64,000 nucleotides of DNA from Bacteroidota bacterium (GCA_018267135.1 JAFDZA010000025.1:1-64000); one strand, 5' to 3'. Counted from the first letter of the stretch, positions 52,055-62,075 are shown. The notes: generated by a model from the sequence alone, not told the origin. Numbers and translations: made by a program.

Positions 52055-52058
52055 AAGT

Positions 52059-53831
52059 TTGAACGCGAACAAGTTGAGCCAGCGAATATTTACCCTAATC
52101 TTTTCCACCTGTCTTTTAATGCAGGGACAAGGTGTTTTAGCCCAGCGCCATAAAAAAAACAAACCCTCGGAAGTAGCCACGGGCGCACGCAGTGCTGTAG
52201 CCGAACGCTTTTTTATGGATGGCGAAAAATTTTACATCCTGGAAGATTACAGCAAAGCTCTTTCCTTTTTTCAGCAGTCGCTGGAATACCATGCCGACAA
52301 CGCAGCCGCCTATTATAAGATAGCCGATATCTGCTTAAAAGGGAATAAAGAAGAAGACCTTGCCCGGGCGGCCAAAAACATTGAAACGGCTCTACAACTG
52401 GAGAAAAAAAATAAATTTTATTACCTGTTGGCTTCGCGTATTTACCTGAACCAGCACCAACTCGACAAAGCTGCCAAAATACTGGAGGCCATGCTAAAGG
52501 AAGTAAAGGGCACCGAAGAAAGTTTATTTGAGTTGGCCGCGATCTACCTGCAAAATAACCAGCTCGATGAAGCTCTTAAAGTTTACAACCGGGCCGAGGT
52601 AGCCATGGGTATTAATGAGATAGCCTCGTTGCAAAAGCAACGGATTTATGGTGCCAAAGGAAAATGGGCAGAGGCCTTGCAAGAAGGAGAAAAACTGATG
52701 CAGGCCTACCCGGACGAAGAACGGTATGTGATGGCACAAGCCGAATTGCTTTCTCAGCAAAATAATTTCAGCCAGTCAGTTGCGTTGGTTGAAAAGTTTT
52801 TAGACACCCACCTCGATGCAGCTAACTCGAAAATATTATTAGCCAGTTTATACCGCGAGTCGGGGCAGGAAAAAAAATCCAGAGACCTGGTTGCCAAACT
52901 GATAGACGACCCGCAAGTAGAAGTGGGCAGTAAAGTAATTATGCTGGGAACATACAATGCCCTGCTGGCTCAGTTGAAAAGCAAAAAAATGAAAGATGAA
53001 AATCTTCAAAATCTGGCTCAGGAGCTGTTTAAAAAACTAAAAGATCACTACCCTCAGGATGCCAATGTATGCCTGCTGGGCGGAGATCTTTTTCTAACGA
53101 TGGAAAAAAACCAAGAAGCCCGGGCCGAATACGCGCGAGCCGTGCAGATAGATACCAACCATCTGGAAGCCTGGCAAAATTTACTCTCGCTCGAAGCCCA
53201 GTCGGGTCTGGCCGATAGTGTCATTATCCATGCCGAAAAAGCCCTTGAAGTGTTCCCCAACCAGTCTATTCTTTATTACTTCAGCGGAATCGGCAACCTT
53301 CAGAAGAAACATTACCGCGAAGCCATCCAAGTATTGGAGCAATCCAGAAAATTTTCTTCCGGCAACAAAAACCTCATGAGCGAAATTTTGGGCATGCTGG
53401 GCGATTCGTATAACGCCATCCATGACGATGCCAAATCAGACCAGGCGTATGATGAAGCCCTGGCCAACAACCCCGACAACGATTATGTACTTAACAACTA
53501 CAGCTACTATCTGGCCTTGCGTAAAGCTGATTTAGAAAAAGCCGAAAAAATGTCGGCTCATGCCCTTAAACTACAGCCCGATAACACGGCTTTTATTGAT
53601 ACCCACGCCTGGGTGCTGTATCAACTCGGAAAATATAAGGAGGCCAAAAAAGTAATGGAACGAATATTTGAGCAGGAAAAAGGCAGTGCCGTAAACTTTG
53701 AACATTATGGCGACATCTTATACCGGCTGGGCCATGTAGATGAGGCTGTGGCGCAGTGGCAAAAAGCAAAATTACTGAACGGCAGCAACGAGGTGCTCAA
53801 CAAAAAAATTACTAACCGAAAAATTTATTAA
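52059..53831 (+). CDS. Secreted tetratricopeptide-repeat protein
   Basis: The product has 590 residues from a TTG start at 52059. TTG is accepted because the N-terminus then forms a signal peptide (MNANKLSQRIFTLIFSTCLL, ending near VLAQ), and the next Met would cut it. Many TPR units follow (FYILEDYSKALSFFQQSLEYHADNAA style) across 45-585. It is probably a scaffold in the periplasm or outer membrane. It heads a plus-strand cluster with a DUF4292 lipoprotein and an EnvC-like protein, pointing to cell-envelope work. Confidence 0.88.
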   Translation: MNANKLSQRIFTLIFSTCLLMQGQGVLAQRHKKNKPSEVATGARSAVAERFFMDGEKFYILEDYSKALSFFQQSLEYHADNAAAYYKIADICLKGNKEEDLARAAKNIETALQLEKKNKFYYLLASRIYLNQHQLDKAAKILEAMLKEVKGTEESLFELAAIYLQNNQLDEALKVYNRAEVAMGINEIASLQKQRIYGAKGKWAEALQEGEKLMQAYPDEERYVMAQAELLSQQNNFSQSVALVEKFLDTHLDAANSKILLASLYRESGQEKKSRDLVAKLIDDPQVEVGSKVIMLGTYNALLAQLKSKKMKDENLQNLAQELFKKLKDHYPQDANVCLLGGDLFLTMEKNQEARAEYARAVQIDTNHLEAWQNLLSLEAQSGLADSVIIHAEKALEVFPNQSILYYFSGIGNLQKKHYREAIQVLEQSRKFSSGNKNLMSEILGMLGDSYNAIHDDAKSDQAYDEALANNPDNDYVLNNYSYYLALRKADLEKAEKMSAHALKLQPDNTAFIDTHAWVLYQLGKYKEAKKVMERIFEQEKGSAVNFEHYGDILYRLGHVDEAVAQWQKAKLLNGSNEVLNKKITNRKIY

Positions 53832-53865
53832 CCTCAGTTTTTTAGAAATGGGTTGCAGCAGGCGA

Positions 53866-54621
53866 ATGGCAAAAATCAACATATCATTTTTTACAATCGG
53901 TTTATTTCTGTTGGCCTTAACGGGCTGTCATAAAAAGCTGGTGCCCTTGCTGCCCAAGCCGCCCAAAACCATAGACATCCAACAAATTGATTTTGAGTAC
54001 ATGCACGGCAAGGCCCGGCTGGCTTTTCGCGACAACAACCGGGAGCGCGAAGTAAAGGCTCATATACGCATTCGCAAAGACAGCGTAATCTGGATGAAAC
54101 TTACCGTCATAGGCGTGCAGGGCGGATCCGTACTGGCCAATAAAGATTCGATTACCATTGTGAGCAACGTACAGAAAGAGTACTATGTTTTTAAATACGA
54201 TGAACTTTCCAAAAAATTTAATTTCCATGTAAGCTACGAGGTCATTCAGGCAGCTTTGCTGGGAAATCCGATTATCCCCAGACGGCCCGAAGACACGATA
54301 GAAGAAGAAACATTTTTCAATAAACTGATTCAACAGCAAGCAACGACAAAAATTGAAAACCTGATCAACAAAAACACAAAGAAGCTGGAGCGGGTAGATA
54401 TGGCTGAATCAACCTCAGGAAGCTCCGTAAAAATTGTGTATGCCGATTTTGAGCCTGTGGGCGATAAGCTGTTTCCCTACAAAGGAACCATTGAGGTGGC
54501 CTACAAAACTCTGAAAGGGATTATGAACAACACCATCGTTTTTGAGTACACCAAAGCCGAAGTAGGCACCCGCGAATTACGGTTCCCTTTTAACATCCCC
54601 AAGCGTTATGATCGCAGGTAA
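53866..54621 (+). CDS. DUF4292 family lipoprotein
   Basis: From the ATG at 53866 the product has 251 residues (an in-frame ATG at 53848 would add six). A lipoprotein signal with lipobox ALTGC places Cys21 as the lipidated residue. The body matches the DUF4292 family of Bacteroidota (DSVIWMKLTVIGVQGGSVL, YPYKGTIEVAYKTL-like strands), a LolB/LppX-like beta fold likely facing the periplasm. It overlaps envC by 14 bp, so the pair is co-transcribed; this is consistent with a function in envelope maintenance. Confidence 0.87.
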   Translation: MAKINISFFTIGLFLLALTGCHKKLVPLLPKPPKTIDIQQIDFEYMHGKARLAFRDNNREREVKAHIRIRKDSVIWMKLTVIGVQGGSVLANKDSITIVSNVQKEYYVFKYDELSKKFNFHVSYEVIQAALLGNPIIPRRPEDTIEEETFFNKLIQQQATTKIENLINKNTKKLERVDMAESTSGSSVKIVYADFEPVGDKLFPYKGTIEVAYKTLKGIMNNTIVFEYTKAEVGTRELRFPFNIPKRYDRR

Positions 54622-55825
54622 AATACGGTACACAATCCTCTATCTGTTTTTTTTTCTCGGAGTTGGTTTAGCGGCCTTCGCGCAACAACGAAAAAAAGAG
54701 GATCTGCAAAAAGAAAGACAAAAAAATATTGAACGCATCCGCGAGACTGAAAAAATCTTAGACGAAACATCCAAAGAAAAAAAGAGCTCTATTGGCGAGC
54801 TAACCGCATTAAACAAGCGCATCGAACAACAAGAAACCCTCATTACCTCCACCAAAAGCGAAATTGGTTTATTGGATAACGACATAGACGAAGACAACCA
54901 GATTATTGAGGCGATGCAAAAAGATGTAACCGATTTAAAAGAAGAATATGCCGCCATGCTCTATGCCGCCCAGAAAGCCAGCGGCAAAACAGACAAACTT
55001 ACTTATTTGTTTTCTGCCCAAACGGTTGATCAGTTGCTCATGCGACTGAAATATATGCAGCAATATGGCCAGGCGCGGCAAGAGCAAACGCAGGCCATTA
55101 GCAAAGCCCAAATCTTACTAAGCGAGCAAGTAAAACAAACCGAATTAAAGCGGAGCGAAAAGAAAACACTGCTGGAAGACGAAGTAAATCAAAGCACGCA
55201 CCTCGTTAAACTGAAAAAAAAGCAACGCAACGTAGTAAGCAACTTGGAGAAAGAAGAGAAGCAACTGAAGCGTGAGTTAGAGCAAACCAAAAAAGCCGTG
55301 GCCGAACTGGATGAGCTCATTGCCAAAATTGTAAAAGAAGAACTGGAGCGGGCGGCCCGCGAGCGTCATAAAAATAAAGGCAAAGAAGTAATAGCCTCCG
55401 ATGAAAGCGTGGCATTATCATCTTCTTTTGAAGAGAACAAATCAAAATTTCCGTGGCCGGTTTCGGGTTTTGTATCGCAACATTTTGGCCGGCAAATGCA
55501 CCCGGTGCTCCGAGGCATTGAAGTGCAAAACGATGGTGTAAATATTCAGACTAAGGCTAATGAGCCGGTGCGAGCCATTTATACCGGGCGTGTTTCGCGC
55601 ATTGCTTTTATCCGCGGCATTGGCAACACCATCATCCTTAGCCACGGAGAATATTTTTCAGTGTACAGCGGCTTAAAAGATGTATTTGTAAAACCCGGGC
55701 AGAAAGTATCGGTAAACGAAGAACTCGGCCGCGTACTCACTACAGCCGAGGGCATCTCTGAATTGCGGTTTCAGATCCGCAAAAATATCGTAGCACTCGA
55801 TCCGCAACAGTGGTTAAAAAACTGA
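54608..55825 (+). CDS. EnvC-like murein hydrolase activator (M23 domain, degenerate)
   Basis: In the 405-residue product, a signal peptide (about 1-25, ending FAQQ) precedes a long coiled coil (about 26-255). A C-terminal M23/LytM domain follows (about 285-400) with FGRQMHPVLRGIEVQNDGVN and IILSHGEYFSVYSGL. The zinc ligands are incomplete: the first His (HPV) is present, but GxD-type Asp and the YxH His are replaced (NDGVN, YSGL). This is as in EnvC-type activators, which stimulate amidases rather than cut peptidoglycan. Its place after a lipoprotein gene agrees. Confidence 0.9.
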   Translation: MIAGKIRYTILYLFFFLGVGLAAFAQQRKKEDLQKERQKNIERIRETEKILDETSKEKKSSIGELTALNKRIEQQETLITSTKSEIGLLDNDIDEDNQIIEAMQKDVTDLKEEYAAMLYAAQKASGKTDKLTYLFSAQTVDQLLMRLKYMQQYGQARQEQTQAISKAQILLSEQVKQTELKRSEKKTLLEDEVNQSTHLVKLKKKQRNVVSNLEKEEKQLKRELEQTKKAVAELDELIAKIVKEELERAARERHKNKGKEVIASDESVALSSSFEENKSKFPWPVSGFVSQHFGRQMHPVLRGIEVQNDGVNIQTKANEPVRAIYTGRVSRIAFIRGIGNTIILSHGEYFSVYSGLKDVFVKPGQKVSVNEELGRVLTTAEGISELRFQIRKNIVALDPQQWLKN

Positions 55826-55835
55826 GCGCATTTGG

Positions 55836-56288
55836 TTACTCCTCTTTCATCCACTCATACACCATGTAGTGGTCTCCGTTCATGCCGGCTTGTTGGTAGG
55901 TGCGCTGAGCAGCCGTGTTCGATTTATCTACATACAGGCGGATGCCCTTTAGGTCGGGGGCTTCGTTTACCAACTGCTGAATATGAGCATACATTTCTTT
56001 GAAAACGCCCTGGCCTCGGTACGCTTTTACCACATAAACAGATTGTATCCATAATACCGTACCATCGCGCCAGTCGCTCCACTCGGAGGTAGTCATCAAA
56101 CAACCTATGGTTTCATTTTTTTCTTCAGCTACATAATACCGGCCTTTGGTGGGGTCTTTAAACATCCGTTGTATGCCCCGGGTAAGCGAACTGATCTTCA
56201 ACGTAATGTTTTCGGTTTCCAATGCCATCTTAAGTTGAAAATCAATCAGATCGGGAATATCTTTTTCGGTGGCTTCGCGTACGATCAT
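55836..56288 (-). CDS. GNAT family N-acetyltransferase
   Basis: The 150-residue whole GNAT domain has VYVVKAYRGQGVFKEMYAH (acetyl-CoA loop R-x-x-G-x-G/A as RGQGV, about 88-100) and the C-terminal YVDKSNTAAQRTYQQAGM (about 118-135). The substrate cannot be read off. It starts 12 bp downstream of the trans-sulfuration gene end on the same strand, so it may be co-transcribed with it. Confidence 0.85.
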   Translation of the reverse strand: MIVREATEKDIPDLIDFQLKMALETENITLKISSLTRGIQRMFKDPTKGRYYVAEEKNETIGCLMTTSEWSDWRDGTVLWIQSVYVVKAYRGQGVFKEMYAHIQQLVNEAPDLKGIRLYVDKSNTAAQRTYQQAGMNGDHYMVYEWMKEE

Positions 56289-56300
56289 AAGATTGAAATT

Positions 56301-57428
56301 TTAGAGAGCGTGGCAGATGTCGTCAATCAGGTCTTTCACCTCTTCAATGCCTACCGACAAACGCAAAAGTTTATCGGAGATGCCGGCTGCTTTTCGTTCT
56401 TGGGCTGTAAGCTTGGCATGCGAAGTTTTCACCGGCTGGGCAATGGTGCTCTCTACTCCTCCTAAGCTGATGGCTTTGCGTATGAGGGTTAATTTTTTCA
56501 AGAATTTTTCGGGATCGTTTTTAACCTCGAACGACAACATGCCGCCAAAGCCGCCCGGCATTTGTTTTTTGGCAATGGCATGGCCGGGGTGATCTTTTAA
56601 CCCGGGGTAGTAAACGGATTTTATGCCCGGCTCGCTTTGCAGAAAGCGGGCGAGCGTCAGGGTATTTTTATTTTGCTGTTGCACGCGCAGCACAATGGTT
56701 TTCAAGCTCCGTTCGATCAGGTATGCCGAAGACGCATTTAGGTTGCCGCCAAAGTGCATGGCGGTGTTTCGTATTTCTTTAATTAATTTTTTAGAGGCAA
56801 CCGCCACCCCGCAACTCAGGTCGCTATGCCCGCCAATGTATTTGGTGCCGCTGTGGGTTACCACATCCATGCCCAGATCGAGTGGGTTTTGATTAACAGG
56901 CGAAGCAAACGTGTTGTCTATTACCGTAATAATTTTTTTGCTTTGGGCTATACGGGCTACAGCCGCGATGTCGGTAATTTTCAGCAACGGGTTAGACGGT
57001 GTTTCAATATAAATTACCCGGGTGTTAGGGCGAATAGCCCGTTCAAATTTTTTAAGATCGGCCACGTCTTCCATGGTGTGGTCTATGCCGTAGCGTTTTA
57101 GTTCGTGCAGAGCGGCATGGTGGGTGCCTCCGTATAAATCTTTTTGAAAAAGAATATGATCGCCTTGTTTAAGCAGGGCAAACAGCGTAGTCATAATGGC
57201 GGCCATGCCCGAGCTGAACAACAAACCATCTTCGGCATTTTCCAGCGATGCCAGTTTTTGTACCACTGCCGTTTGGTTGGGTGTGTTAAAGTAGCGCGGA
57301 TAAAGCACCTCCGTGCCATAATCATAGGCCGAGGAAGGATAGATGGGGTTTACTAACCCACCATAAACCGGATCGCCCGCTGAGCCGACATGCACACTGT
57401 TGGTGAGTTTGGATTTTGATCTTTTCAT
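56301..57428 (-). CDS. Cys/Met-metabolism PLP enzyme (cystathionine gamma-synthase/lyase-like)
   Basis: This 375-residue fold-type I enzyme of the trans-sulfuration family shows YPRYFNTPNQTAVVQKL and SSGMAAIMT near the N-terminus (PLP phosphate contacts), TPSNPLL and VIDNTFASP (Asp to pyridine N), and the Schiff-base Lys in VVTHSGTKYIGGHSDLSCG (about residue 195). Whether it makes or breaks cystathionine, or is a methionine gamma-lyase, cannot be decided by eye. It forms a short unit with the downstream GNAT gene. Confidence 0.92.
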   Translation of the reverse strand: MKRSKSKLTNSVHVGSAGDPVYGGLVNPIYPSSAYDYGTEVLYPRYFNTPNQTAVVQKLASLENAEDGLLFSSGMAAIMTTLFALLKQGDHILFQKDLYGGTHHAALHELKRYGIDHTMEDVADLKKFERAIRPNTRVIYIETPSNPLLKITDIAAVARIAQSKKIITVIDNTFASPVNQNPLDLGMDVVTHSGTKYIGGHSDLSCGVAVASKKLIKEIRNTAMHFGGNLNASSAYLIERSLKTIVLRVQQQNKNTLTLARFLQSEPGIKSVYYPGLKDHPGHAIAKKQMPGGFGGMLSFEVKNDPEKFLKKLTLIRKAISLGGVESTIAQPVKTSHAKLTAQERKAAGISDKLLRLSVGIEEVKDLIDDICHAL

Positions 57429-57483
57429 GAGTACAATTTAGAATGGCGAAAATAACACGCTTGAGGTAATAAACCCAAACCAA

Positions 57484-58623
57484 TTAAGCGTCAGCCACCA
57501 GTGCCATCACATCGTCTACTGTGATTTCGTCCATGCAGTTTTTTTGTGGGTGGATACACACTACTTGTAAGCAGGGGCTGCACGGAAACTTTCTTGTCTT
57601 TTGAATATATCTACCCTGTGGATTTAGGGGTTGCCACATAGATGAATCTCCCGGGCCAAACAAAGCAATTATTTTTTTATTTAAACAAGTAGCCAAGTTC
57701 ATGGGGCCGCTATCAAGGCAAATAAATAAATCACTTTGCCAAATCAATCTAACCATTTCTTCTGCTGAGGTTATCTTGAATGAAAGACCGCTCACTTGTT
57801 TCAGCCTTTCTTCTATTTCAAGAATAATATCCCGTTCACCGGGACCTCCGATAATAAAGAGAGGGCAGCTCTTTTTTTGGCTCAGTTCCATAATTAAAGA
57901 TGTCCACTTTGTTGTTGACCAACGCCTATATACCCACCCCCCTCCAACATGGATAACAATCGTTTCAGATGAAGGAGGGGAGATTTTTAGTTGATCGGGG
58001 ATAAAACAAGGAAACTTGACAGGAAACAATTCAGTTTCTGTAAAGTCAATTAAGGAAAGAAGATCAAGATTCCATTGGTAGCGGTGGCGAAATGTGCTGT
58101 TGTTTTTTTGTTTGGTAAGCAAATGCCCCCTCAGGTTTATATTTGAGTGCAAGTAATTTGTATACCCAAGTCTGGATTTACACCCTGCCAAAACCAATAA
58201 AATCTGAGAGCGAACGTCTCCCCGGGTATCAATGCCCAAATCAAAACGATGAGCCCTAAGTCTCCACGTGTTAACGAATGCTTTCATCCATCGCACTATA
58301 CCTGATTTTTTTGCTCCATGATCAGACCATGGAAAATCTGCTGTGAATATTCCGTCAACACGAGTATCATATTTTAGTAGATAAACAGAGTTAGGTTTTG
58401 AAAGAAAATAAATTTTACAATTCGGATACTTCGTTTGTAGTGGAGCAATCAGAGGCGTAAGCGACATAACATCGCCTAGTTGAAAGGGTTCGATTAATAA
58501 AATTCGTTCTGGTGTTTTCCGAGCCGGTCGTTGTATTAGCAAAAATGGATACAAAAAAATAAATGCTATTTTTTCAAACAGATAATTGGCTTTTACTTTT
58601 GTATTTGAATATTGACGAGTCAT
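57484..58623 (-). CDS. Glycosyltransferase family 9 (heptosyltransferase-like)
   Basis: The 379-residue GT-B enzyme has an N-terminal hydrophobic segment (about 14-33) that may dip into the membrane. LLIEPFQLGDVMSLTPLIAPL (about 42-62) is followed by the C-terminal donor site with VIHVGGGWVYRRW, PLFIIGGPGER and LFICLDSGPMNLATCL. It probably transfers a heptose or related sugar to lipopolysaccharide core. The DSGPM motif and ADP-heptose family membership suit the PfkB heptose kinase at 4449. A CSPCLQVVC-like Cys run lies at the C-terminus. Confidence 0.9.
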   Translation of the reverse strand: MTRQYSNTKVKANYLFEKIAFIFLYPFLLIQRPARKTPERILLIEPFQLGDVMSLTPLIAPLQTKYPNCKIYFLSKPNSVYLLKYDTRVDGIFTADFPWSDHGAKKSGIVRWMKAFVNTWRLRAHRFDLGIDTRGDVRSQILLVLAGCKSRLGYTNYLHSNINLRGHLLTKQKNNSTFRHRYQWNLDLLSLIDFTETELFPVKFPCFIPDQLKISPPSSETIVIHVGGGWVYRRWSTTKWTSLIMELSQKKSCPLFIIGGPGERDIILEIEERLKQVSGLSFKITSAEEMVRLIWQSDLFICLDSGPMNLATCLNKKIIALFGPGDSSMWQPLNPQGRYIQKTRKFPCSPCLQVVCIHPQKNCMDEITVDDVMALVADA

Positions 58624-58673
58624 TCCAATGAGTTGTTGTTCATCTTTTTACTATACGAGTACGGCACACTATT

Positions 58674-59432
58674 TTATTTTCGGGTAATGAATTGGCTTAT
58701 GAAGTACCACAAAAATAAGGTATTGGTAACGGCATAGCGTTTAAACAATCGCTTAGGTTCTTGTAAAAACCGAAAAAACCATTCCATACCAAGCGCACAC
58801 ATCCATTGGGGAGCTCGCGTGGTAACCCCTGCATAAATTTCAAAGGCGCCTCCCACACCCAGCAGGCAAGCATTTATGGAATTACTGTTTTTCGCCATCC
58901 ACATTTCTTGCTTGGGGCAGCCGAGCCCTACTAACACAATACCCGCCCCCGAAGCATTGATGGCGTTAAGGTGTTGCTGTCTTTCTTCTTCCGTCAATAC
59001 CCGAAACGGGGGCGATATCATTCCGGCTATGATAAGGTGTGGAAATTTTTTTTGCGCCTTATCTTTTAGTCGCTCTAACAGAGCCGGGGTAGATCCATAA
59101 AAAAAAACGGAGAGCCGGTTGTTTTCGCATGCTTGCAGCACACTCCCCATCAAATCCATGCCGGCTATGCGGTCTTGTTTTATTCCATACAGCAGGCGAA
59201 GGGCAAAGACCAATGGCATGCCATCGGCAAAAGTAAAAGTGGAGCCGTTTACCTGACTTTGAAAAGCCGTTGATTTTTTTGCTTCCACCGTCATGTGGGC
59301 GTTGGCAAAGCAGGCATACGAGGGGGTGTTTGTTTTCCCTAACTGAATAATTTGTTGCAGCGCATCGGCATACGCAGTGAGGCTGATCTGCAGGCTAATT
59401 ACTTTTTTTTGAGAGGCGTTTCTATCAGGCAC
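58674..59432 (-). CDS. WecB/TagA/CpsF-family glycosyltransferase (GT26)
   Basis: The 252-residue product begins at a GTG (59432) that overlaps the O-antigen ligase gene by 8 bp. Family marks are FTFADGMPLVFALRLL, RIAGMDLMGSVLQACE, IVLVGLGCPKQEMWMAKN, and GVGGAFEIYAGVTTRAPQWMCALGMEWFFRFLQEP near the C-terminus (split by normal family residues). It transfers N-acetylmannosamine-type sugars or glucuronosyl units to a lipid-linked intermediate in surface polysaccharide synthesis. It is part of the operon 58674-62057. Confidence 0.93.
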   Translation of the reverse strand: MPDRNASQKKVISLQISLTAYADALQQIIQLGKTNTPSYACFANAHMTVEAKKSTAFQSQVNGSTFTFADGMPLVFALRLLYGIKQDRIAGMDLMGSVLQACENNRLSVFFYGSTPALLERLKDKAQKKFPHLIIAGMISPPFRVLTEEERQQHLNAINASGAGIVLVGLGCPKQEMWMAKNSNSINACLLGVGGAFEIYAGVTTRAPQWMCALGMEWFFRFLQEPKRLFKRYAVTNTLFLWYFISQFITRK

Positions 59433-60681
59433 GGGGTGAAGTTTGATGGAGGCCGGGCAAAGAAAAAACAGAAAGAAGAAAAGCTACGGCCAATATTCCT
59501 TTGTTGGTTTCCAGCATGGATTCGGTAAGCATGGCAAAAAGGCAAGCCGCCAGCAGGCATTGAGCCAGCCAGTGGCCGGTTAAATTTCGGAATAAGAGAA
59601 CAAGTGAAACAACCCAGGCTGCCAATCCAATCAATCCGAAATTAACAACCGTCTGCAAATACTGATTGTGAGTGTTAAACCGGTTGTAGCGCGATGCAAA
59701 ATAAAACTGTCTTTTTTCGTACGCCTGTTGCAATTCATCCTGGCCATCGCCTGTGCCCACCCCCAGCAGCGGATTGATTTTGATGGCATCGAGTGTGCAG
59801 GTCCAAACCGCTTTGCGCATGGCCATACCATTCCACGCTATAAACCCGAGCGAAGCATCGCGATCCAGCGGTATGGTATTCTGCTTTCCATTCAGAAGAT
59901 CGTTTACTTTAGTGTGCAGCGAAGGCACCCAAAAAATAAAAGCACTTGCCAGACTCGCTAAAGCAAGCAGCCAAGCCAAAAGCAATTGGCGTTTCCGGCT
60001 GAGGCGAAAGATATAAACAACTGCTATGATTACCCCGGCTAAAAGGATTTGTATTACACTCAGCAGAAAAAGATAAAACGAGAAAAATAGTAGTAAAGAA
60101 AAGAATGGAGCGGGCCGGAGAAAAAAATCGGGCAGCCCTTGGTGCTGAAGAAAAGATTCGGTTAAAATAAGAACCGAAGCCAGGCAGAGCAGGGCGAGCA
60201 CATACGGATAAAAATCTAACGAACCGGCCAGCGGATGCGAAAAAAAATAGGTGGTGTTTTGGTGTTGAACTGCGTAAACCGTAGCATAAAATAAACTATA
60301 AACACAAGCCACAAAAACTGTGATAACAAAGGCAGCGGCAATCTGCTGGCGAGAAGGTTGCCAATTCCAGGCTACCGTACCCAACACGAGCGGGTAAACC
60401 AGCAGAAGAAGTTTTTGCTGAATACGAAAAATACCCTCCTCAAAATTTTGGGTATAAATCATTCCGGCTAACGAAATCCAAAACAAGAAAGACAGAAGCA
60501 AGATTGTTTTCATGCTTGCGAGTTCCCATTTTTTAGGTAAAAAAAAGAGCCAAAATAAAAGCAGCAAAATAGATGTTACTGAATTAAAGGCAGCCGGCAA
60601 AGGAATCGTGGCGGCCGAGGCACACATTAAAAATAAAAACCCTTTTTGCTGGTTGGGCTCGCTAAGTATTTTGGTTTTCAC
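59425..60681 (-). CDS. O-antigen ligase/polymerase-like membrane protein
   Basis: The 418-residue protein has about ten or more hydrophobic helices and a Wzy_C-type periplasmic loop before the last helices, with PLLGVGTGDGQDELQ, FNTHNQYLQTVVNFGLIGL and a preceding PLDRDASL loop. The GVGxGD and H-N-x-(Y/F)-L motifs are typical of O-antigen ligases and polymerases. The start is GTG with GTGA overlap to the flippase gene. It would join polysaccharide to lipid A core or polymerise repeats. Confidence 0.87.
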   Translation of the reverse strand: MKTKILSEPNQQKGFLFLMCASAATIPLPAAFNSVTSILLLLFWLFFLPKKWELASMKTILLLSFLFWISLAGMIYTQNFEEGIFRIQQKLLLLVYPLVLGTVAWNWQPSRQQIAAAFVITVFVACVYSLFYATVYAVQHQNTTYFFSHPLAGSLDFYPYVLALLCLASVLILTESFLQHQGLPDFFLRPAPFFSLLLFFSFYLFLLSVIQILLAGVIIAVVYIFRLSRKRQLLLAWLLALASLASAFIFWVPSLHTKVNDLLNGKQNTIPLDRDASLGFIAWNGMAMRKAVWTCTLDAIKINPLLGVGTGDGQDELQQAYEKRQFYFASRYNRFNTHNQYLQTVVNFGLIGLAAWVVSLVLLFRNLTGHWLAQCLLAACLFAMLTESMLETNKGILAVAFLLSVFSLPGLHQTSPRA

Positions 60682-62021
60682 AAATTGGTTTGTGGGTTAG
60701 CCGGTATCGTTTCTTCCGGCAATGAAAAATTTTTATAAGTAAAAAGCAGCAGCACAAGCCCCATCATTACAAAACTAATAAAATAGGTGTAGGGTGTTTC
60801 ACCCCAAAAATGGCCGATCGAAAAGGGAATAAGTAAAGAAAAGGAACTCAACAGAAAAAACGTTATTCGTTTCCCTATAGCCGGGGCATCTAAAAACCAA
60901 AATACAAATGAAACGGCCATGGCGGTTTCGCCTATGAACAAGCTCAACGGAATGGATTCAGTCGAAAAATCAGAATGAGAGAAGCCTATCAGGCCAATTA
61001 CCGTTACACACACCGAGGCTACCGAAATCTTCATAAACAAAATTTCTTTATGCTCTAATATTAAGCGTGTAGAAAGGCTGTTAAAAATACTGAAGGAAAC
61101 TGCCGCCAGTGCCAGCCATAAAAAATAAGCCGAGTGGGTAGCATATTGGCTCCCAAAAAACAAAGCAATAAATGTGTGCGGAAAAAACAATACGGATCCC
61201 AGCAGTGCTAAACTAATCATCATACCAAGCCGATCCACATTTAAACAAACTTTATCGCTCAGCATTTGGTTTACAAATGCCTGCTGAATAACCCGAATCA
61301 CACCTTTGTAGATGGCATAAAATTTCAGCGCTAAAAAAGAAATAACCAAACCTTGGTCATCAAAAAATAATGGAGCGATTAATAAAATGCCTAACCCCAT
61401 AAAATAAAAGGTGAGGTTTAAAATGCCCAGCGGGAGGGTGGTCAGATAAAGACGGAGCGAAGAAAGCGAGGGCTTGAAAAAAATTTTTGATTTCAAAAAA
61501 AATGAAATGAGTGCATTGGTAATAATATACGCAACAAGAGTAGCCACAATGTACACTTCGTACAGCCAGCGAGGCCAAAAGAATACGGCCAGCAAACCGG
61601 CCAACAGCGGCAAGGCCACTCGCACAAAGGCCACCCCGGCTCCGGCTATGGCCAGCCCACGTGCATACAGGGCGTAGTCGGCACTGGCGGCTACTAAAGG
61701 TGCCAATACAAAACCCCAATAGATATTTTTAAAAAACGCCAGTACGGCCGCTCCGGCCAGAAAAATTCCGAAAGTAAGGCGGGCTGTCTGAGCTTCACTT
61801 AATTTTTCTTGCCAGTTATCATGGAGGGCAATATTGCGTATGGCAGCCGATTGCATACCAAACCCTACCAGGCCGATAACCAGTTGCAGGAGCGACTCAA
61901 ATTCGCCAATGGCGGCTACTTGTTCGGGCCGGGCCGTTTGGGCCATCCTCTTCAGCACAAACACCGACAGCAGGTAGGCCGAGCCGGTAAATAAAAAAAC
62001 AATCACTAGTTTTTTAATCAT
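60678..62021 (-). CDS. Polysaccharide flippase-like (Wzx/PST family) membrane protein
   Basis: From the ATG at 62021 the product has 447 residues, or 459 from the ATG at 62057. About 12-14 hydrophobic helices occur over the whole length, typical of MATE/PST exporters. The N-terminal MIKKLVIVFLFTGSAYLL and helices 3-4 hold Ala/Gly-rich stretches. It should flip the lipid-linked sugar unit across the inner membrane for the ligase/polymerase downstream. A -7-like box lies 11 bp before the 62057 start, which keeps that alternative open. Confidence 0.85.
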   Translation of the reverse strand: MIKKLVIVFLFTGSAYLLSVFVLKRMAQTARPEQVAAIGEFESLLQLVIGLVGFGMQSAAIRNIALHDNWQEKLSEAQTARLTFGIFLAGAAVLAFFKNIYWGFVLAPLVAASADYALYARGLAIAGAGVAFVRVALPLLAGLLAVFFWPRWLYEVYIVATLVAYIITNALISFFLKSKIFFKPSLSSLRLYLTTLPLGILNLTFYFMGLGILLIAPLFFDDQGLVISFLALKFYAIYKGVIRVIQQAFVNQMLSDKVCLNVDRLGMMISLALLGSVLFFPHTFIALFFGSQYATHSAYFLWLALAAVSFSIFNSLSTRLILEHKEILFMKISVASVCVTVIGLIGFSHSDFSTESIPLSLFIGETAMAVSFVFWFLDAPAIGKRITFFLLSSFSLLIPFSIGHFWGETPYTYFISFVMMGLVLLLFTYKNFSLPEETIPANPQTNL

Positions 62022-62067
62022 AGGAAAAAACAAGCCGAAGGTTTGCTTTCGGCACATCGGGATGGTG

Positions 62068-62075
62068 CAAAAATA
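62068..62075 (-). promoter_or_regulatory. -7 element (TATTTTTG) for the polysaccharide operon
   Basis: On the minus strand TATTTTTG fits TAnnTTTG and ends 11 bp before the ATG at 62057 (47 bp before that at 62021). The operon it would drive runs from the flippase to the GT26 gene. Confidence 0.4.
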